A stretch of DNA of 64,000 bases from Streptomyces sp. CB03234 (lineage in GTDB: Bacteria > Actinomycetota > Actinomycetes > Streptomycetales > Streptomycetaceae). Location: NCBI RefSeq assembly GCF_001905885.1, contig NZ_LIYH01000007.1, forward strand, positions 248,001-312,000, given 5' to 3'. The translations under genes and the position numbers were made by a program. Position 1 is the first letter of the stretch; each line of letters begins with the position of its first letter. Below the pieces are notes generated by a model. That model was not told the origin of the DNA and did no database searches. It worked only from the letters and a program-made list of their open reading frames with translations. Below are positions 50,975 through 59,229 of the stretch, one piece after another.

Positions 50975-51949
50975 GTGATCGAGCTCGAGGGGGTTCCCGA
51001 GCTGATCGACCCGGTCATGGTGGCCGCGTTCGAGGGCTGGAACGACGCCGGCGACGCCGCCTCCACCGCGGTCGCACACCTGGAACGGGAGTGGAAGGGC
51101 GAGGTGTTCGCGGCGCTCGACGCCGAGGACTACTACGACTTCCAGGTCAACCGGCCCACGGTGTACCTGGACGGCGGGGTACGGAAGATCACGTGGCCCA
51201 CCACCCGGCTGTCGGTGGTCCGGGTGGGCGGCGACAAGCCGCGCGACCTGGTGCTGGTGCGCGGTATCGAGCCGTCCATGCGCTGGCGCTCCTTCTGCAA
51301 CGAGCTGCTCGGCTTCGCCCACGAGTTGGGCGTGGAGATGGTGGTGATCCTGGGCGCGCTGCTCGGCGACACCCCGCACACCCGGCCGGTGCCGGTCAGC
51401 GGCGTCACGTCCGACCCGGACCTGGCGCGCACCATGGACCTGGAGGAGACCCGGTACGAAGGGCCGACGGGCATCGTCGGCATCCTCCAGGAGGCCTGCA
51501 CGCACGCGGGCGTACCGGCGGTGAGCCTGTGGGCGGCGGTGCCGCACTACGTGTCGCAGCCGCCGAACCCCAAGGCGACGCTGGCCCTGCTCAACCGGCT
51601 GGAGGACCTGATCGACCTGCGCATCCCGCTGGGTGAGCTGGCCGAGGACGCGCGGGCCTGGCAGGTCGGCGTGGACCAGCTGGCCTCGGAGGACAGCGAG
51701 GTCGCGGAGTACGTCCAGACGCTGGAGGAGGCGCGGGACACCGCGGAGCTCCCGGAGGCGTCGGGCGAGGCCATCGCCCGTGAGTTCGAGCGGTACCTGC
51801 GGCGGCGCGACGGCGGCCCGGGGCATGCAACCGAGCTCGGCGACAGCTCGTACCTGCGTGACACGTCGAGCGGGCGGACGCGGCCGCCGAAGCCGCCGAA
51901 GGCGGAGGAATCCGACGACGACGGTCCCCCGGACACCCAGGAGGACTGA
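50975..51949 (+). CDS. parJ: PAC2-family protein, ParJ (SCO1662) type
   Basis: A 324-residue cytoplasmic protein of the PAC2 (proteasome-assembly-chaperone-like) superfamily: PVMVAAFEGWNDAGDAASTA (residues about 10-29), DYYDFQVNRPTVYLDGGVRK and VVILGALLGDTPHTRPVPVS. The S. coelicolor protein at this position, next to glpD and mshC, is ParJ, reported to regulate ParA during sporulation. Relatives occur beside the proteasome region in other actinobacteria. GTG at 50975 lies behind GGAAGGAGG. The C-terminal 50 residues are acidic and disordered. Despite the family name there is no evidence here that it assembles the 20S core. Confidence 0.85.
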   Translation: MIELEGVPELIDPVMVAAFEGWNDAGDAASTAVAHLEREWKGEVFAALDAEDYYDFQVNRPTVYLDGGVRKITWPTTRLSVVRVGGDKPRDLVLVRGIEPSMRWRSFCNELLGFAHELGVEMVVILGALLGDTPHTRPVPVSGVTSDPDLARTMDLEETRYEGPTGIVGILQEACTHAGVPAVSLWAAVPHYVSQPPNPKATLALLNRLEDLIDLRIPLGELAEDARAWQVGVDQLASEDSEVAEYVQTLEEARDTAELPEASGEAIAREFERYLRRRDGGPGHATELGDSSYLRDTSSGRTRPPKPPKAEESDDDGPPDTQED

Positions 51950-51954
51950 CAGCC

Positions 51955-51988
51955 GCGGGGCGGCACCTCGGATGAGGTGCCGCCCCGC
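51955..51988. terminator. Bidirectional terminator between PAC2 and mshC genes
   Basis: Arms 51955-51969 and 51974-51988 form a perfect 15-bp stem with a GGAT loop between two convergent stops. Confidence 0.88.
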
Positions 51989-52008
51989 CGCCGTAACAGG
52001 ACCCGCGC

Positions 52009-53238
52009 CTACAGCGCCACGCCCAACAGGGCGTCGACCGTACGCGACACGAGACCGGGCGCGCCCTCGTCCGTACCGCCCTCCGCCTCCTGGCGGGCGA
52101 CCCAGCGGTCCACGGCCGCGAGGGCGGCGGGGGCGTCCAGATCGTCCGCCAGCGCCTCACGCACCTCGTCGACCAGCCCGTCGGCGGACGGCCCGTCGGG
52201 GCGCGAGACCGCGGCACGCCAGCGGCCGAGCCGCTCCACGGCGTCCCGGAGCACCTGGTCGGTCCACTCCCAGTCCGCGCGGTAGTGGTGCGACAGCAGG
52301 GCGAGCCGGATGGCGGCCGGGTCGACGCCCTCGCGGCGCAGCGCGGAGACGAAGACGAGGTTGCCCTTCGACTTGGACATCTTCTCGCCGTGCAGGGCGA
52401 CCATCCCGGCGTGGACGTAGGCCTTGGCGAACGGGTACTCGCCGGTGAGCGCCTGGGCGTGCGAGGCGCCCATCTCGTGGTGCGGGAAGACCAGGTCGGA
52501 GCCGCCGCCCTGGACGTCGAAGCCCATGCCCAGATGGTCCAGGGCGATGGCCACGCACTCGATGTGCCAGCCGGGGCGGCCGGCGCCGAGGCTGCCGCCG
52601 TCCCAGCTGGGCTCGCCCTCGCGGGCGGCCATCCACAGCATCGGGTCGAGCGGGTTCTTCTTGCCGGGGCGGTCCGGGTCTCCGCCGCGCTCGGCGGACA
52701 GGGCCCGCATGAACTCGGCGTCGTAGTGCGAGACCTCACCGAAGTGCGGGTCGACCTCGACGGAGAAGTAGATGTCGCCCTCGAGTTCGTACGCGGCACC
52801 CGCGTCCCGCAGCCGCTCGATGAGCGGCACGATGCCGGGTATCGCCTCGACGGCGCCGATGTAGTGCTGGGGCGGAAGCATCCGCAGGGCGGTCATGTCC
52901 TCACGGAACAGCGACGTCTCGCGCTCGGCGAGCCCGACCCAGTCGATACCGTCCCGGGCGGCCCGCTCCAGGAGCGGATCGTCCACGTCGGTGACGTTCT
53001 GGACGTAGTGAACCTGCCGCTTGGTGTCGAGCCACACGCGCTGAACGAGGTCGAACGCGTTGTAGGTCGCCGCGTGACCGATGTGGGTCGCGTCGTACGG
53101 CGTGATGCCGCAGACGTAGATACGGGCGACGGGGCCGGGGTCGAGGGTCACTCGTCCACCGGTCGCGGTGTCGTGGATCCGGAGGTCGCGGCCCTTGCCG
53201 GGCAGGGCGGGGACCTCAGAAGCGGGCCAGGCATGCAT
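52009..53238 (-). CDS. mshC: Cysteine--glucosaminylinositol ligase MshC (mycothiol synthesis)
   Basis: A 409-residue class-I tRNA-synthetase-like ligase that joins Cys to glucosaminyl-inositol using ATP. The zinc/HIGH region is YVCGITPYDATHIGHAATYN and the KMSKS loop is GEKMSKSKGNLVFVS, as in CysRS, but the protein lacks the anticodon-binding C-terminal domain of CysRS and is about 60 residues shorter. The N-terminal MHAWPASEVPALPGKGRDLR is typical of MshC. ATG at 53238 has no strong ribosome site, and transcript or leaderless translation would decide the start. It is part of the leftward cluster with the SCO1664-like, DUF3090 and phosphomutase genes. Confidence 0.95.
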   Translation of the reverse strand: MHAWPASEVPALPGKGRDLRIHDTATGGRVTLDPGPVARIYVCGITPYDATHIGHAATYNAFDLVQRVWLDTKRQVHYVQNVTDVDDPLLERAARDGIDWVGLAERETSLFREDMTALRMLPPQHYIGAVEAIPGIVPLIERLRDAGAAYELEGDIYFSVEVDPHFGEVSHYDAEFMRALSAERGGDPDRPGKKNPLDPMLWMAAREGEPSWDGGSLGAGRPGWHIECVAIALDHLGMGFDVQGGGSDLVFPHHEMGASHAQALTGEYPFAKAYVHAGMVALHGEKMSKSKGNLVFVSALRREGVDPAAIRLALLSHHYRADWEWTDQVLRDAVERLGRWRAAVSRPDGPSADGLVDEVREALADDLDAPAALAAVDRWVARQEAEGGTDEGAPGLVSRTVDALLGVAL

Positions 53239-53449
53239 GTCACGAGCGTAACCGGACGGGTGTTCCGGATACGAACCGGATGCGGGATCATGACCGAATA
53301 GGCCCTCTTGCGCGTCCGTACGACCTGTGCATCCGCTGCCGCCCCGCTCGGGTACCCACGAGGCACCCCCTGCGGGCCGTCCCCCACCCACCGCCGGTCG
53401 GCAGACGGCGTAAGGCTCCGCCAGGGCCGACGCGGGCCCGCGTCAGAAC

Positions 53450-53820
53450 GCGTCAGAACCGGGGCCAAGGGACCCCGGGCCACCTGCCCGAAGGCTCAGG
53501 GCGACGACCCGAACACACGCAACGCGGCACCCGGAGCCGTGCCGCCACGGGGCCTGCGTCAGACAAGGGGTCAAGGCACCGAGGGCTCAGGATGCCGAGC
53601 CCCACGGCAAGGCGGTGGCGCGGGACCGTACCGCCGTGCGGACCACGTCGGGCCCAGGGCTCAGGGTGCCCAGCCCGACGGGCAAGCCGGTGGCCCCGGG
53701 CCGTACCGCCGTGCGGGTCGGGTCAGACCGGGGGCCAGGGGATGGCGGGCCACTGGCCCGAAGGTTCCGGGTGGTGTCCCGACGCGCGCAGGGCGGCGAC
53801 GCGGGAGCGTACCGCCGCGA
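53450..53820. repeat. Degenerate duplications of the SCO1664-like gene 3' end
   Basis: The final ~100 bp of the SCO1664-like gene (53721-53820) recur as worn copies downstream: about 53650-53716, 53557-53640 and 53450-53550. Shared landmarks are GTCAGA, GGGGCCA, CCACTGCCCGAAGG or CCACCTGCCCGAAGG, and CGTACCGCCGTGCG or GCCGTGCCGCCACGG. The gap to mshC (484 bp) contains no other recognisable content. Confidence 0.7.
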
Positions 53821-54550
53821 TCTCGTCGGGGGTGATCAGCTCCGCCAGACGGGTGGCCAGGGGGGCGCCGGGCGCCAGGGAGGCGGCCAGGCGGGCGAGG
53901 ACCTCCAGGGCCTCCTCCGGGAGCGGTTCGCCCGCCCAGCCCCACAGCAGGGTCCGCAGCTTGTCGTCCACGTTGAAGGTGACGCCGTGGTCGATGGCGT
54001 ACAGCCGGCCGTCCGGCGCGGGCAGCAGGTGGCCCCCCTTGCGGTCACCGTTGTTGATCACCGCGTCGAGCACGGCGAGCCGCCGCAGCCGTACGTCGTC
54101 GGCGTGCACCAGCAGGGCGGTGCGGTCCTCCCCCACCTGCGCGAGGCCCACCGCCTTCCAGCCCTCCCCCGGTACCTCGTCCTCGACGAGCGCCAGGAGG
54201 GAGACGGACGGATCGCCCTCGATCCACAGCTGGACCATGCCCTGGCCGAACGGCCCGTCCCGCAGGACGGTCGGCGGCACCAGGCCCCACCCGGTCGCCT
54301 CGGACACCTCGTACGCCGCGACCTCGCGCTGCGCCAGCGTCCCGTCGGGGAAGTCCCACAGGGGGCGCTCCCCGGCGACGGGTTTGTAGACGCAGTCGGC
54401 TTCCTGGTCTTCGTACGCGACGGAACAGAACAGCACCGCGTTGGACGCCTCGCGAACCTGGCCGCGTACCGTCAACTCGCCCTTGGCGAGCAGGTCGAGC
54501 AGCTCCACCGCCGTCAGGCTCCCCGGCGGTATCCGTTCTGGCGCGGGCAT
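53723..54550 (-). CDS. SCO1664-family protein with PI3/4-kinase-like fold
   Basis: A 275-residue protein of an actinobacterial family distantly resembling phosphatidylinositol 3/4-kinases. Kinase-like features are the Lys in DCVYKPVAGERPLWDFP, a hinge-like region, and the catalytic/metal block VLDAVINNGDRKGGHLL followed by LYAIDHGVTFN. The substrate (protein, lipid or sugar) is unknown. ATG at 54550 behind GGAAGGACACGT overlaps the upstream DUF3090 gene by 37 bp. Its 3' terminus is repeated several times downstream, so the C-terminal end may be evolutionarily mobile. Confidence 0.88.
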   Translation of the reverse strand: MPAPERIPPGSLTAVELLDLLAKGELTVRGQVREASNAVLFCSVAYEDQEADCVYKPVAGERPLWDFPDGTLAQREVAAYEVSEATGWGLVPPTVLRDGPFGQGMVQLWIEGDPSVSLLALVEDEVPGEGWKAVGLAQVGEDRTALLVHADDVRLRRLAVLDAVINNGDRKGGHLLPAPDGRLYAIDHGVTFNVDDKLRTLLWGWAGEPLPEEALEVLARLAASLAPGAPLATRLAELITPDEIAAVRSRVAALRASGHHPEPSGQWPAIPWPPV

Positions 54551-55104
54551 ACGTGTCCTTCCGGATCGAGCGGCAGGCTGCACAGCGGGCACGGCGGCCG
54601 CCCCGCGTTGACCACGTCCAGGGCGCGCTTGGCGAATGCCCTCGCCTGCGCCCCGGTGAGCCGGACGCGCAGCATGGGCGGGCCGTTCTCCTCGTCCTGG
54701 AGGAGCCGTTCCTCGGCCTCCGCGAGGTCCTCCTCGGACTCCACGTCCAGCTCGACGAGCGCCTGCGCCTCGACGATCATGCGCTCTTCCTCGCCGTCCC
54801 AGGCCAGCGCCATCGTGCCGACCCGGAACTCCTCCTCCACCGGGGAGTCCAGGGGCGCGGTGTCGGTGACGTCGGAGGGCGCGACGGCCGGCACCGGGGC
54901 GTTGCCCCCGGTGCGCCGCACCACCTCGTCGAGCAGCTCGTCGATCCGCTCGGCGAGCGCGGCCACCTGGGTCTTCTCCAGGGCGACGCTGGTGACCCGG
55001 CCCCCTGCCGATGCCTGGAGGAAGAACGTACGGCGACCAGGCAGCCCGACCGTGCCGGCCACGAAGCGCTCCGGTGGGTCATAGAGGAATACCTGACGGG
55101 ACAC
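54514..55104 (-). CDS. DUF3090-family protein with C-terminal zinc ribbon
   Basis: A 196-residue conserved actinobacterial protein. The N-terminus SRQVFLYDPPERFVAGTVGL is the DUF3090 signature. A low-similarity acidic middle is followed by LRVRLTGAQARAFAKRALDV and a terminal zinc motif CPLCSLPLDPEGHVC, which has three Cys and one His. It overlaps the SCO1664-like gene by 37 bp and follows the phosphomutase gene by 67 bp; the trio is conserved next to mshC across actinobacteria (Rv2133c-Rv2135c). The function is unknown; joint action of kinase-like, DUF3090 and phosphatase proteins is an inference. Confidence 0.9.
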   Translation of the reverse strand: MSRQVFLYDPPERFVAGTVGLPGRRTFFLQASAGGRVTSVALEKTQVAALAERIDELLDEVVRRTGGNAPVPAVAPSDVTDTAPLDSPVEEEFRVGTMALAWDGEEERMIVEAQALVELDVESEEDLAEAEERLLQDEENGPPMLRVRLTGAQARAFAKRALDVVNAGRPPCPLCSLPLDPEGHVCPRQNGYRRGA

Positions 55105-55171
55105 GTTCCCTCTCCCTTGCTTCAGTTCGGACGGCGGCGCTGCGGCCCGTCCACCCTACTGTGCGAATCGA

Positions 55172-55858
55172 TCACGGTGCTCCCGCGCCGCCGCCGACCT
55201 CCGCGGCCTCGCCGCCGGGCTCCTCGCGCGGGATCAGCCCGCCGAAGTCGCCGGTGTCGCCGAGCCGCAGAAGAGACGGCCGCAGGCGGGTGTAACGGAT
55301 CGCCGTCACGGAACAAGGATCCACATGGATCCGCTGGAACAGATCGAGATGCATTCCGAGGGCGTCGGCCACGAGCGACTTGATGATGTCGCCGTGCGAG
55401 CACATCACATAGACCGCGTCCTCCCCGTTTTCCGCCTCCACGCGCGCGTTCCAGTCGCGTACGGCCTCGACGGCGCGCGCCTGCATGGCGCGCATCGACT
55501 CGCCGCCGGGGAAGGCCACGTTGGAGGGGTGCCGCTGGACGACCTCCATGAGGGGCTCGTCGGCGAGTTCGGCGAGCTTGCGCCCGGACCAGTCGCCGTA
55601 GTGGCACTCTCCGATCCGCTCGTCGGTGTGCAGCGGCAGGCCGGGGCGGGCGTCCAGCAGCGGCTGGAGGGTCTCACGGCACCGCTGGAGCGGGCTGGTG
55701 ACGGCGGCCGCGAGCGGCACCCCCGCCAGCCGGCCGGGCAGCGCGGCGGCCTGCGCGGAGCCGCGCTCGTCGAGGGTGACACCGGGCGTCCAGCCGGCGA
55801 GCACGCCGGCGGTGTTGGCGGTCGAGCGTCCGTGCCGTACGAGGATCAACGTGGCCAT
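55172..55858 (-). CDS. Histidine phosphatase/phosphomutase, MSMEG_4193 family
   Basis: A 228-residue histidine phosphatase. The catalytic LILVRHGRSTANTAGVLAGW holds the phosphorylated His; the second His is in VMCSHGDIIKSLVA; acid/arginine positions are in SPLQRCRETLQPLL and HTDERIGECHYGDWSGR. It is the first gene of the trio with DUF3090 and the SCO1664-like protein. Whether it acts on phosphosugars, nucleotides or a product of the neighbouring kinase-like protein is unknown. The last ~25 residues are Gly/Ala/Glu-rich and disordered. ATG start; 62 bp separate it from the divergent corA. Confidence 0.92.
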   Translation of the reverse strand: MATLILVRHGRSTANTAGVLAGWTPGVTLDERGSAQAAALPGRLAGVPLAAAVTSPLQRCRETLQPLLDARPGLPLHTDERIGECHYGDWSGRKLAELADEPLMEVVQRHPSNVAFPGGESMRAMQARAVEAVRDWNARVEAENGEDAVYVMCSHGDIIKSLVADALGMHLDLFQRIHVDPCSVTAIRYTRLRPSLLRLGDTGDFGGLIPREEPGGEAAEVGGGAGAP

Positions 55859-55920
55859 GCCTGCCAGCCTAGGCGGCTGGACGGGTGCAAGGTGCCGGGG
55901 GCCGGGGAAGAATACGCGCC

Positions 55921-56943
55921 GTGATCGTGGACTGTGCCATCTACCGGGACGGGCGCCGCAGTGAGGGCCCGTCCGACTTCTCCGCCGCCCTTGCGGAGGC
56001 GCGGGCCGCCGATTCGGGCGACTCGTTCCTCTGGATCGGGCTGCACGAGCCGACGGAGGAGGAGTTCGACCACGTCTCGGACGAGTTCGGCCTGCACCCG
56101 CTGGCCGTGGAGGACGCCCTCAAAGCGCATCAGCGGCCGAAGCTGGAAGTGTACGACGACTCGCTGTTCATGGTCCTCAAGCCGGTGCTGTACGAGCCGG
56201 AGAGCGACGCCGTCAGCACCGGTGAGCTGATGGTGTTCATGGGCGACTCGTTCGTGGTGACGGTCCGGCACGGCGAGGGAGCGCCCTTGTCGGCCGTACG
56301 CAAGCGGCTGGAGGCGGAGCCCGAGGTGCTCAAGCACGGGCCGACGGCCGTGCTGTACGCGATCAGTGACGCCGTGGTCGACCACTACATCGAGGTGGCG
56401 GGCGAGCTCCAGGTGGACCTCGAGGAGATGGAGACGGAGGTCTTCCAGCCGACGGGCGGCGAAGCGAAGACTGTGTTTTCCCGGGGGGCCGCCCCCGGAC
56501 CCCCGATCGCGTCACGCATCTACATGTTCAAGCGCCAGGTGCTGGAGTTCCGCCGGGCCACCGGTCCGCTGGCCGGGCCGATGTCCCGGCTGGCGGGCGC
56601 GGGCGTGCCGTTCGTCAGCGAGCACGCCCAGCCGTTCTTCCGGGACGTCAGCGACCATCTGACCCGTGCCACCGAGCAGGTGGAGGGGCTCGACCGGCTG
56701 CTTTCGGACATTCTGTCGGCCCACCTCGCGCAGATGGGCGTGCGGCAGAACGACGACATGCGGAAGATCTCGGCGTGGGCGGCGATGGCCGCGGTGCCCA
56801 CGATGGTCGCGGGCGTCTACGGCATGAACTTCGACCACATGTGGGAGCTCCACCAGGTGTGGGGCTACCCGGCTGTGATCGTCCTGATGGGCGTGGCGGT
56901 CGTCGGCCTGTACCGGCTGTTCAAGCACCGGGGCTGGCTGTAG
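55921..56943 (+). CDS. corA: CorA-family divalent cation (magnesium) transporter with an internal insertion
   Basis: A 340-residue CorA-type channel. The cytoplasmic N-terminal alpha/beta domain (WIGLHEPTEEEFDHVSDEFG) leads to long helices, and the C-terminal pair of membrane helices has the selectivity motif YGMNFDHM at the end of TM1. GTG start behind GGGGAAG. Oddity: at residues about 186-196 an 11-residue segment FSRGAAPGPPI interrupts the expected GGEAKTV-ASRIYMFKRQ junction, encoded by a GC-rich palindromic element found again in the gene at 60210. The insertion falls in the soluble part, so transport may persist. Substrate Mg or Co is by family only. Confidence 0.93.
   Translation: MIVDCAIYRDGRRSEGPSDFSAALAEARAADSGDSFLWIGLHEPTEEEFDHVSDEFGLHPLAVEDALKAHQRPKLEVYDDSLFMVLKPVLYEPESDAVSTGELMVFMGDSFVVTVRHGEGAPLSAVRKRLEAEPEVLKHGPTAVLYAISDAVVDHYIEVAGELQVDLEEMETEVFQPTGGEAKTVFSRGAAPGPPIASRIYMFKRQVLEFRRATGPLAGPMSRLAGAGVPFVSEHAQPFFRDVSDHLTRATEQVEGLDRLLSDILSAHLAQMGVRQNDDMRKISAWAAMAAVPTMVAGVYGMNFDHMWELHQVWGYPAVIVLMGVAVVGLYRLFKHRGWL
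56476..56508 (+). repeat. In-frame 33-bp palindromic GC element in corA
   Basis: The 33-bp segment has core CCGGGGGGCCGCCCCCGG (7-bp stem CCGGGGG/CCCCCGG) followed by ACCCCC, in frame and with a length divisible by three. A near-copy is at 60219-60251. Confidence 0.8.
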
Positions 56944-56958
56944 GAGCCCGTCCGCCGT

Positions 56959-57744
56959 TCAGAATGCCGGGGCCGGTTCGGCGGGCCCGCCCAGCGCGTC
57001 GCGCCGCTCCGGCATCCGGAGGTCGACCATGCGCCGCCAGCCGCCGGCCCTTTCGTACGCGTACATGCCCCGGATGCCCATCGAGAGGGCCGCCCGCTTG
57101 GCGCGCGGCCACTTCAGGATGCGGCCCATGTGGTCCATGACGGCGAGGCTGACGTCACGGTAGACGGCGATCTCGGCGAGGGCGCACTCGCGGAGGGTGC
57201 GCTGGATGGTCCGGCCGTGTCCGGCGTACGCGAGGCCGAGCAGTTCCTCGTGGCAGTACGCGAGGTGGTTGTCCTCGTCGTTGCAGATCATCCGGATGGC
57301 CTTGCCGACCTCGGGGTGGTCGCCGAAGTGCTTGACGAGCATGTCCATCTGGTCGGCCGCGCGCTGTTCGGTGACCCTGCTGTGCGAGAGGTAGACGAGG
57401 ATGTCCTCCTCCGACAGCCGCTGGTCCCGGCGCAGCTTCTCGTGGGCCAGGCCGATGCCCCGCTGCTCCAGCAGCATCGTGTAGTCGGTCTCCGGCGGGA
57501 CGGGGACCGGTTCCAGGCCGCGCTTTTTGAGCAGGGCGGTGAAGATCCGGCCGTGCTTGTCCTCGTCGGCGCCGTGCCGGGTGATCTTGGGGGCGAGTTC
57601 CCTCATGCTCTCGGGTACGAGGGCGGCGATGCGGGCGTTCTCCCAGCCGCCCTGGGTCTCCCCGCTGGCCGCGATGGAACAGAACAGCTGATAGGAGTCG
57701 TCGTTGTCGATGATCTCCTGGAACAGGCTTCGGGCCGACAGCAT
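56959..57744 (-). CDS. Ferritin-like diiron/dimanganese-domain protein
   Basis: A 261-residue helical protein. Repeated metal motifs ITRHGADEDKHGRIFTALL and RMICNDEDNHLAYCHEELLG, each ExxH-like and preceded by a long helix, indicate a four-helix ferritin-type bundle. It belongs to a group of actinobacterial ferritin-like proteins of unknown reaction, possibly an oxygenase or oxidase rather than an iron store. No partner redox gene adjoins it. It is convergent with corA (15-bp gap) and separated by 268 bp from the F420-type oxidoreductase. ATG start with GGAGGTGCCCTAG just before it. Confidence 0.82.
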   Translation of the reverse strand: MLSARSLFQEIIDNDDSYQLFCSIAASGETQGGWENARIAALVPESMRELAPKITRHGADEDKHGRIFTALLKKRGLEPVPVPPETDYTMLLEQRGIGLAHEKLRRDQRLSEEDILVYLSHSRVTEQRAADQMDMLVKHFGDHPEVGKAIRMICNDEDNHLAYCHEELLGLAYAGHGRTIQRTLRECALAEIAVYRDVSLAVMDHMGRILKWPRAKRAALSMGIRGMYAYERAGGWRRMVDLRMPERRDALGGPAEPAPAF

Positions 57745-57962
57745 CTAGGGCACCTCCATCGCGTCGCGCATACGCGCGTCTCTGCGCACTTCCGCAAAGA
57801 GCGAGTCAAATGCCGCACAGGGGGAGGTCGCAACAGCGCGGCCGTGGAAGTCCGCCGGATGGCGGAGCATCGGGGGCGGGGGGAGGGGAACGGCGGTGTC
57901 CGCGCGCCCCGGTGGCGCGCGGGGAGTAACCGGGGAGGGGCGTGGAGCGTTGTGCAGCGTGA

Positions 57963-58002
57963 CGGCCGTGGCGGGGATGACCCCGAGCCCCCACCACGGC
58001 CG
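57963..58002 (-). terminator. Terminator downstream of the LLM oxidoreductase
   Basis: Arms 57963-57976 and 57989-58002 pair at 13 of 14 positions around a 12-base loop, 11 bp past the stop. The remainder of the 268-bp gap (57745-57960) contains no gene I can see. Confidence 0.75.
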
Positions 58003-58012
58003 CAGGCTTGTC

Positions 58013-59065
58013 CTACTCGACCAGGCCGGCCCGCTCCAGGGCCTCGGTGCCCGCCCGCAGCGCCGCGATCCGCTCGTCGAGCGTAAAGCCGGCCGGGGCG
58101 AGGGTGAGGGTCGTGACCCCGGCCGCCGCGTAGGCCTGCATCCGGTCGGCGATCCGCTCCACGGAGCCCAGCAGCGTCGTCTGGTCGATCAGCCGGTGCG
58201 GGACGACGGCCGCCGCGCCGGTCTTGTCGCCGGAGAGGTACTTCTCCTGAATCTCGGCGGCTTCCTTCTCGTACCCCATGCGCTGGGCGAGCTGGTTGTA
58301 GAAGTTCTGCTTGCGGCTGCCCATGCCGCCGACGTACAGCGCGGTGTACGGGCGGAACATGTCGGCGAGCCCGTTGATGTCCTCGCCGACGGCCAGCGGG
58401 AGGGTCGGGCAGACGTCGAACCCGTCCATGGTCATGCCGGCCTTCTCCCGCCCGGCGCGGAGGTGCCGGAGCGCGGTGTCCTCCAGGTGCTCGGCGGACG
58501 GGAAGATCAGCAGCGCGCCGTCGGCGATCTCGCCGGTCTGCTCCAGGTTCTTGGGGCCGATCGCCGCGATGTAGAGCGGGATGTGCTCGCGCTTCGGGTG
58601 GACGGTCAGCTTGATCGGCTTGCCCGGGCCGCCGGGGAGCGGGAGGGTCCAGTGCTCGCCCTCGTGCGTCAGGCGCTCGCGGGCCATGGCCTTGCGCACG
58701 ATCTCCACGTACTCGCGGGTGCGCGAGAGCGGCTTGTCGAACTTCACGCCGTACCAGCCCTCGGAGACCTGCGGGCCGGAGACGCCGAGGCCGAGGCGGA
58801 AGCGGCCACCGGAGAGCGAGTCGAGCGTGGCGGCCGTCATCGCCGTCATGGTGGGCTGGCGGGCCGGGATCTGCATGATCGCGGAGCCGACGTCGATGTT
58901 CTCGGTCTGGGCCGCGACCCAGGCGAGGACGGTCGGGGCGTCGGAGCCGTACGCCTCGGCGGCCCAGCAGACGTCGTAGCCGAGGCGGTCCGCCTCCTGG
59001 GCGACGGCGAGGTTGTCGCCGTCCATGCCCGCGCCCCAGTAGCCGAGGTTGATGCCGAGCCGCAT
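58013..59065 (-). CDS. LLM-class F420-dependent oxidoreductase
   Basis: A 350-residue luciferase-like TIM-barrel enzyme: RLGINLGYWGAGMDGDNLAV at the start, GYDVCWAAEAYGSDAPTVLA, TENIDVGSAIMQIPARQPTM and the loop ISGPQVSEGWYG-like GLGVSGPQVSEGWYGVKFDK. The IPARQPTM and flavin-binding SGRFRLGLG segments match F420-dependent members (MSMEG/Rv3520c group). Actinobacteria use such enzymes with reduced F420 on diverse ketones or alkenes; the substrate is unknown. ATG at 59065 behind AAGGGGACC; a longer ORF adds nine residues without a ribosome site. Confidence 0.9.
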   Translation of the reverse strand: MRLGINLGYWGAGMDGDNLAVAQEADRLGYDVCWAAEAYGSDAPTVLAWVAAQTENIDVGSAIMQIPARQPTMTAMTAATLDSLSGGRFRLGLGVSGPQVSEGWYGVKFDKPLSRTREYVEIVRKAMARERLTHEGEHWTLPLPGGPGKPIKLTVHPKREHIPLYIAAIGPKNLEQTGEIADGALLIFPSAEHLEDTALRHLRAGREKAGMTMDGFDVCPTLPLAVGEDINGLADMFRPYTALYVGGMGSRKQNFYNQLAQRMGYEKEAAEIQEKYLSGDKTGAAAVVPHRLIDQTTLLGSVERIADRMQAYAAAGVTTLTLAPAGFTLDERIAALRAGTEALERAGLVE

Positions 59066-59229
59066 AGCCGGTCCCCTTACTCGTCGACTCATTTACTGAT
59101 CAGTAACGATCCGCGTTCGGACTCTAGCGCGCGGGCCCGCGTCCCGTCAGGGGGGAGACGGGCCCGCATCGGCACGAGGTTGTCCACAGGCTCTCTCCGC
59201 GTGGGCCTCTGGCCAGTAATCTCGCGGCC

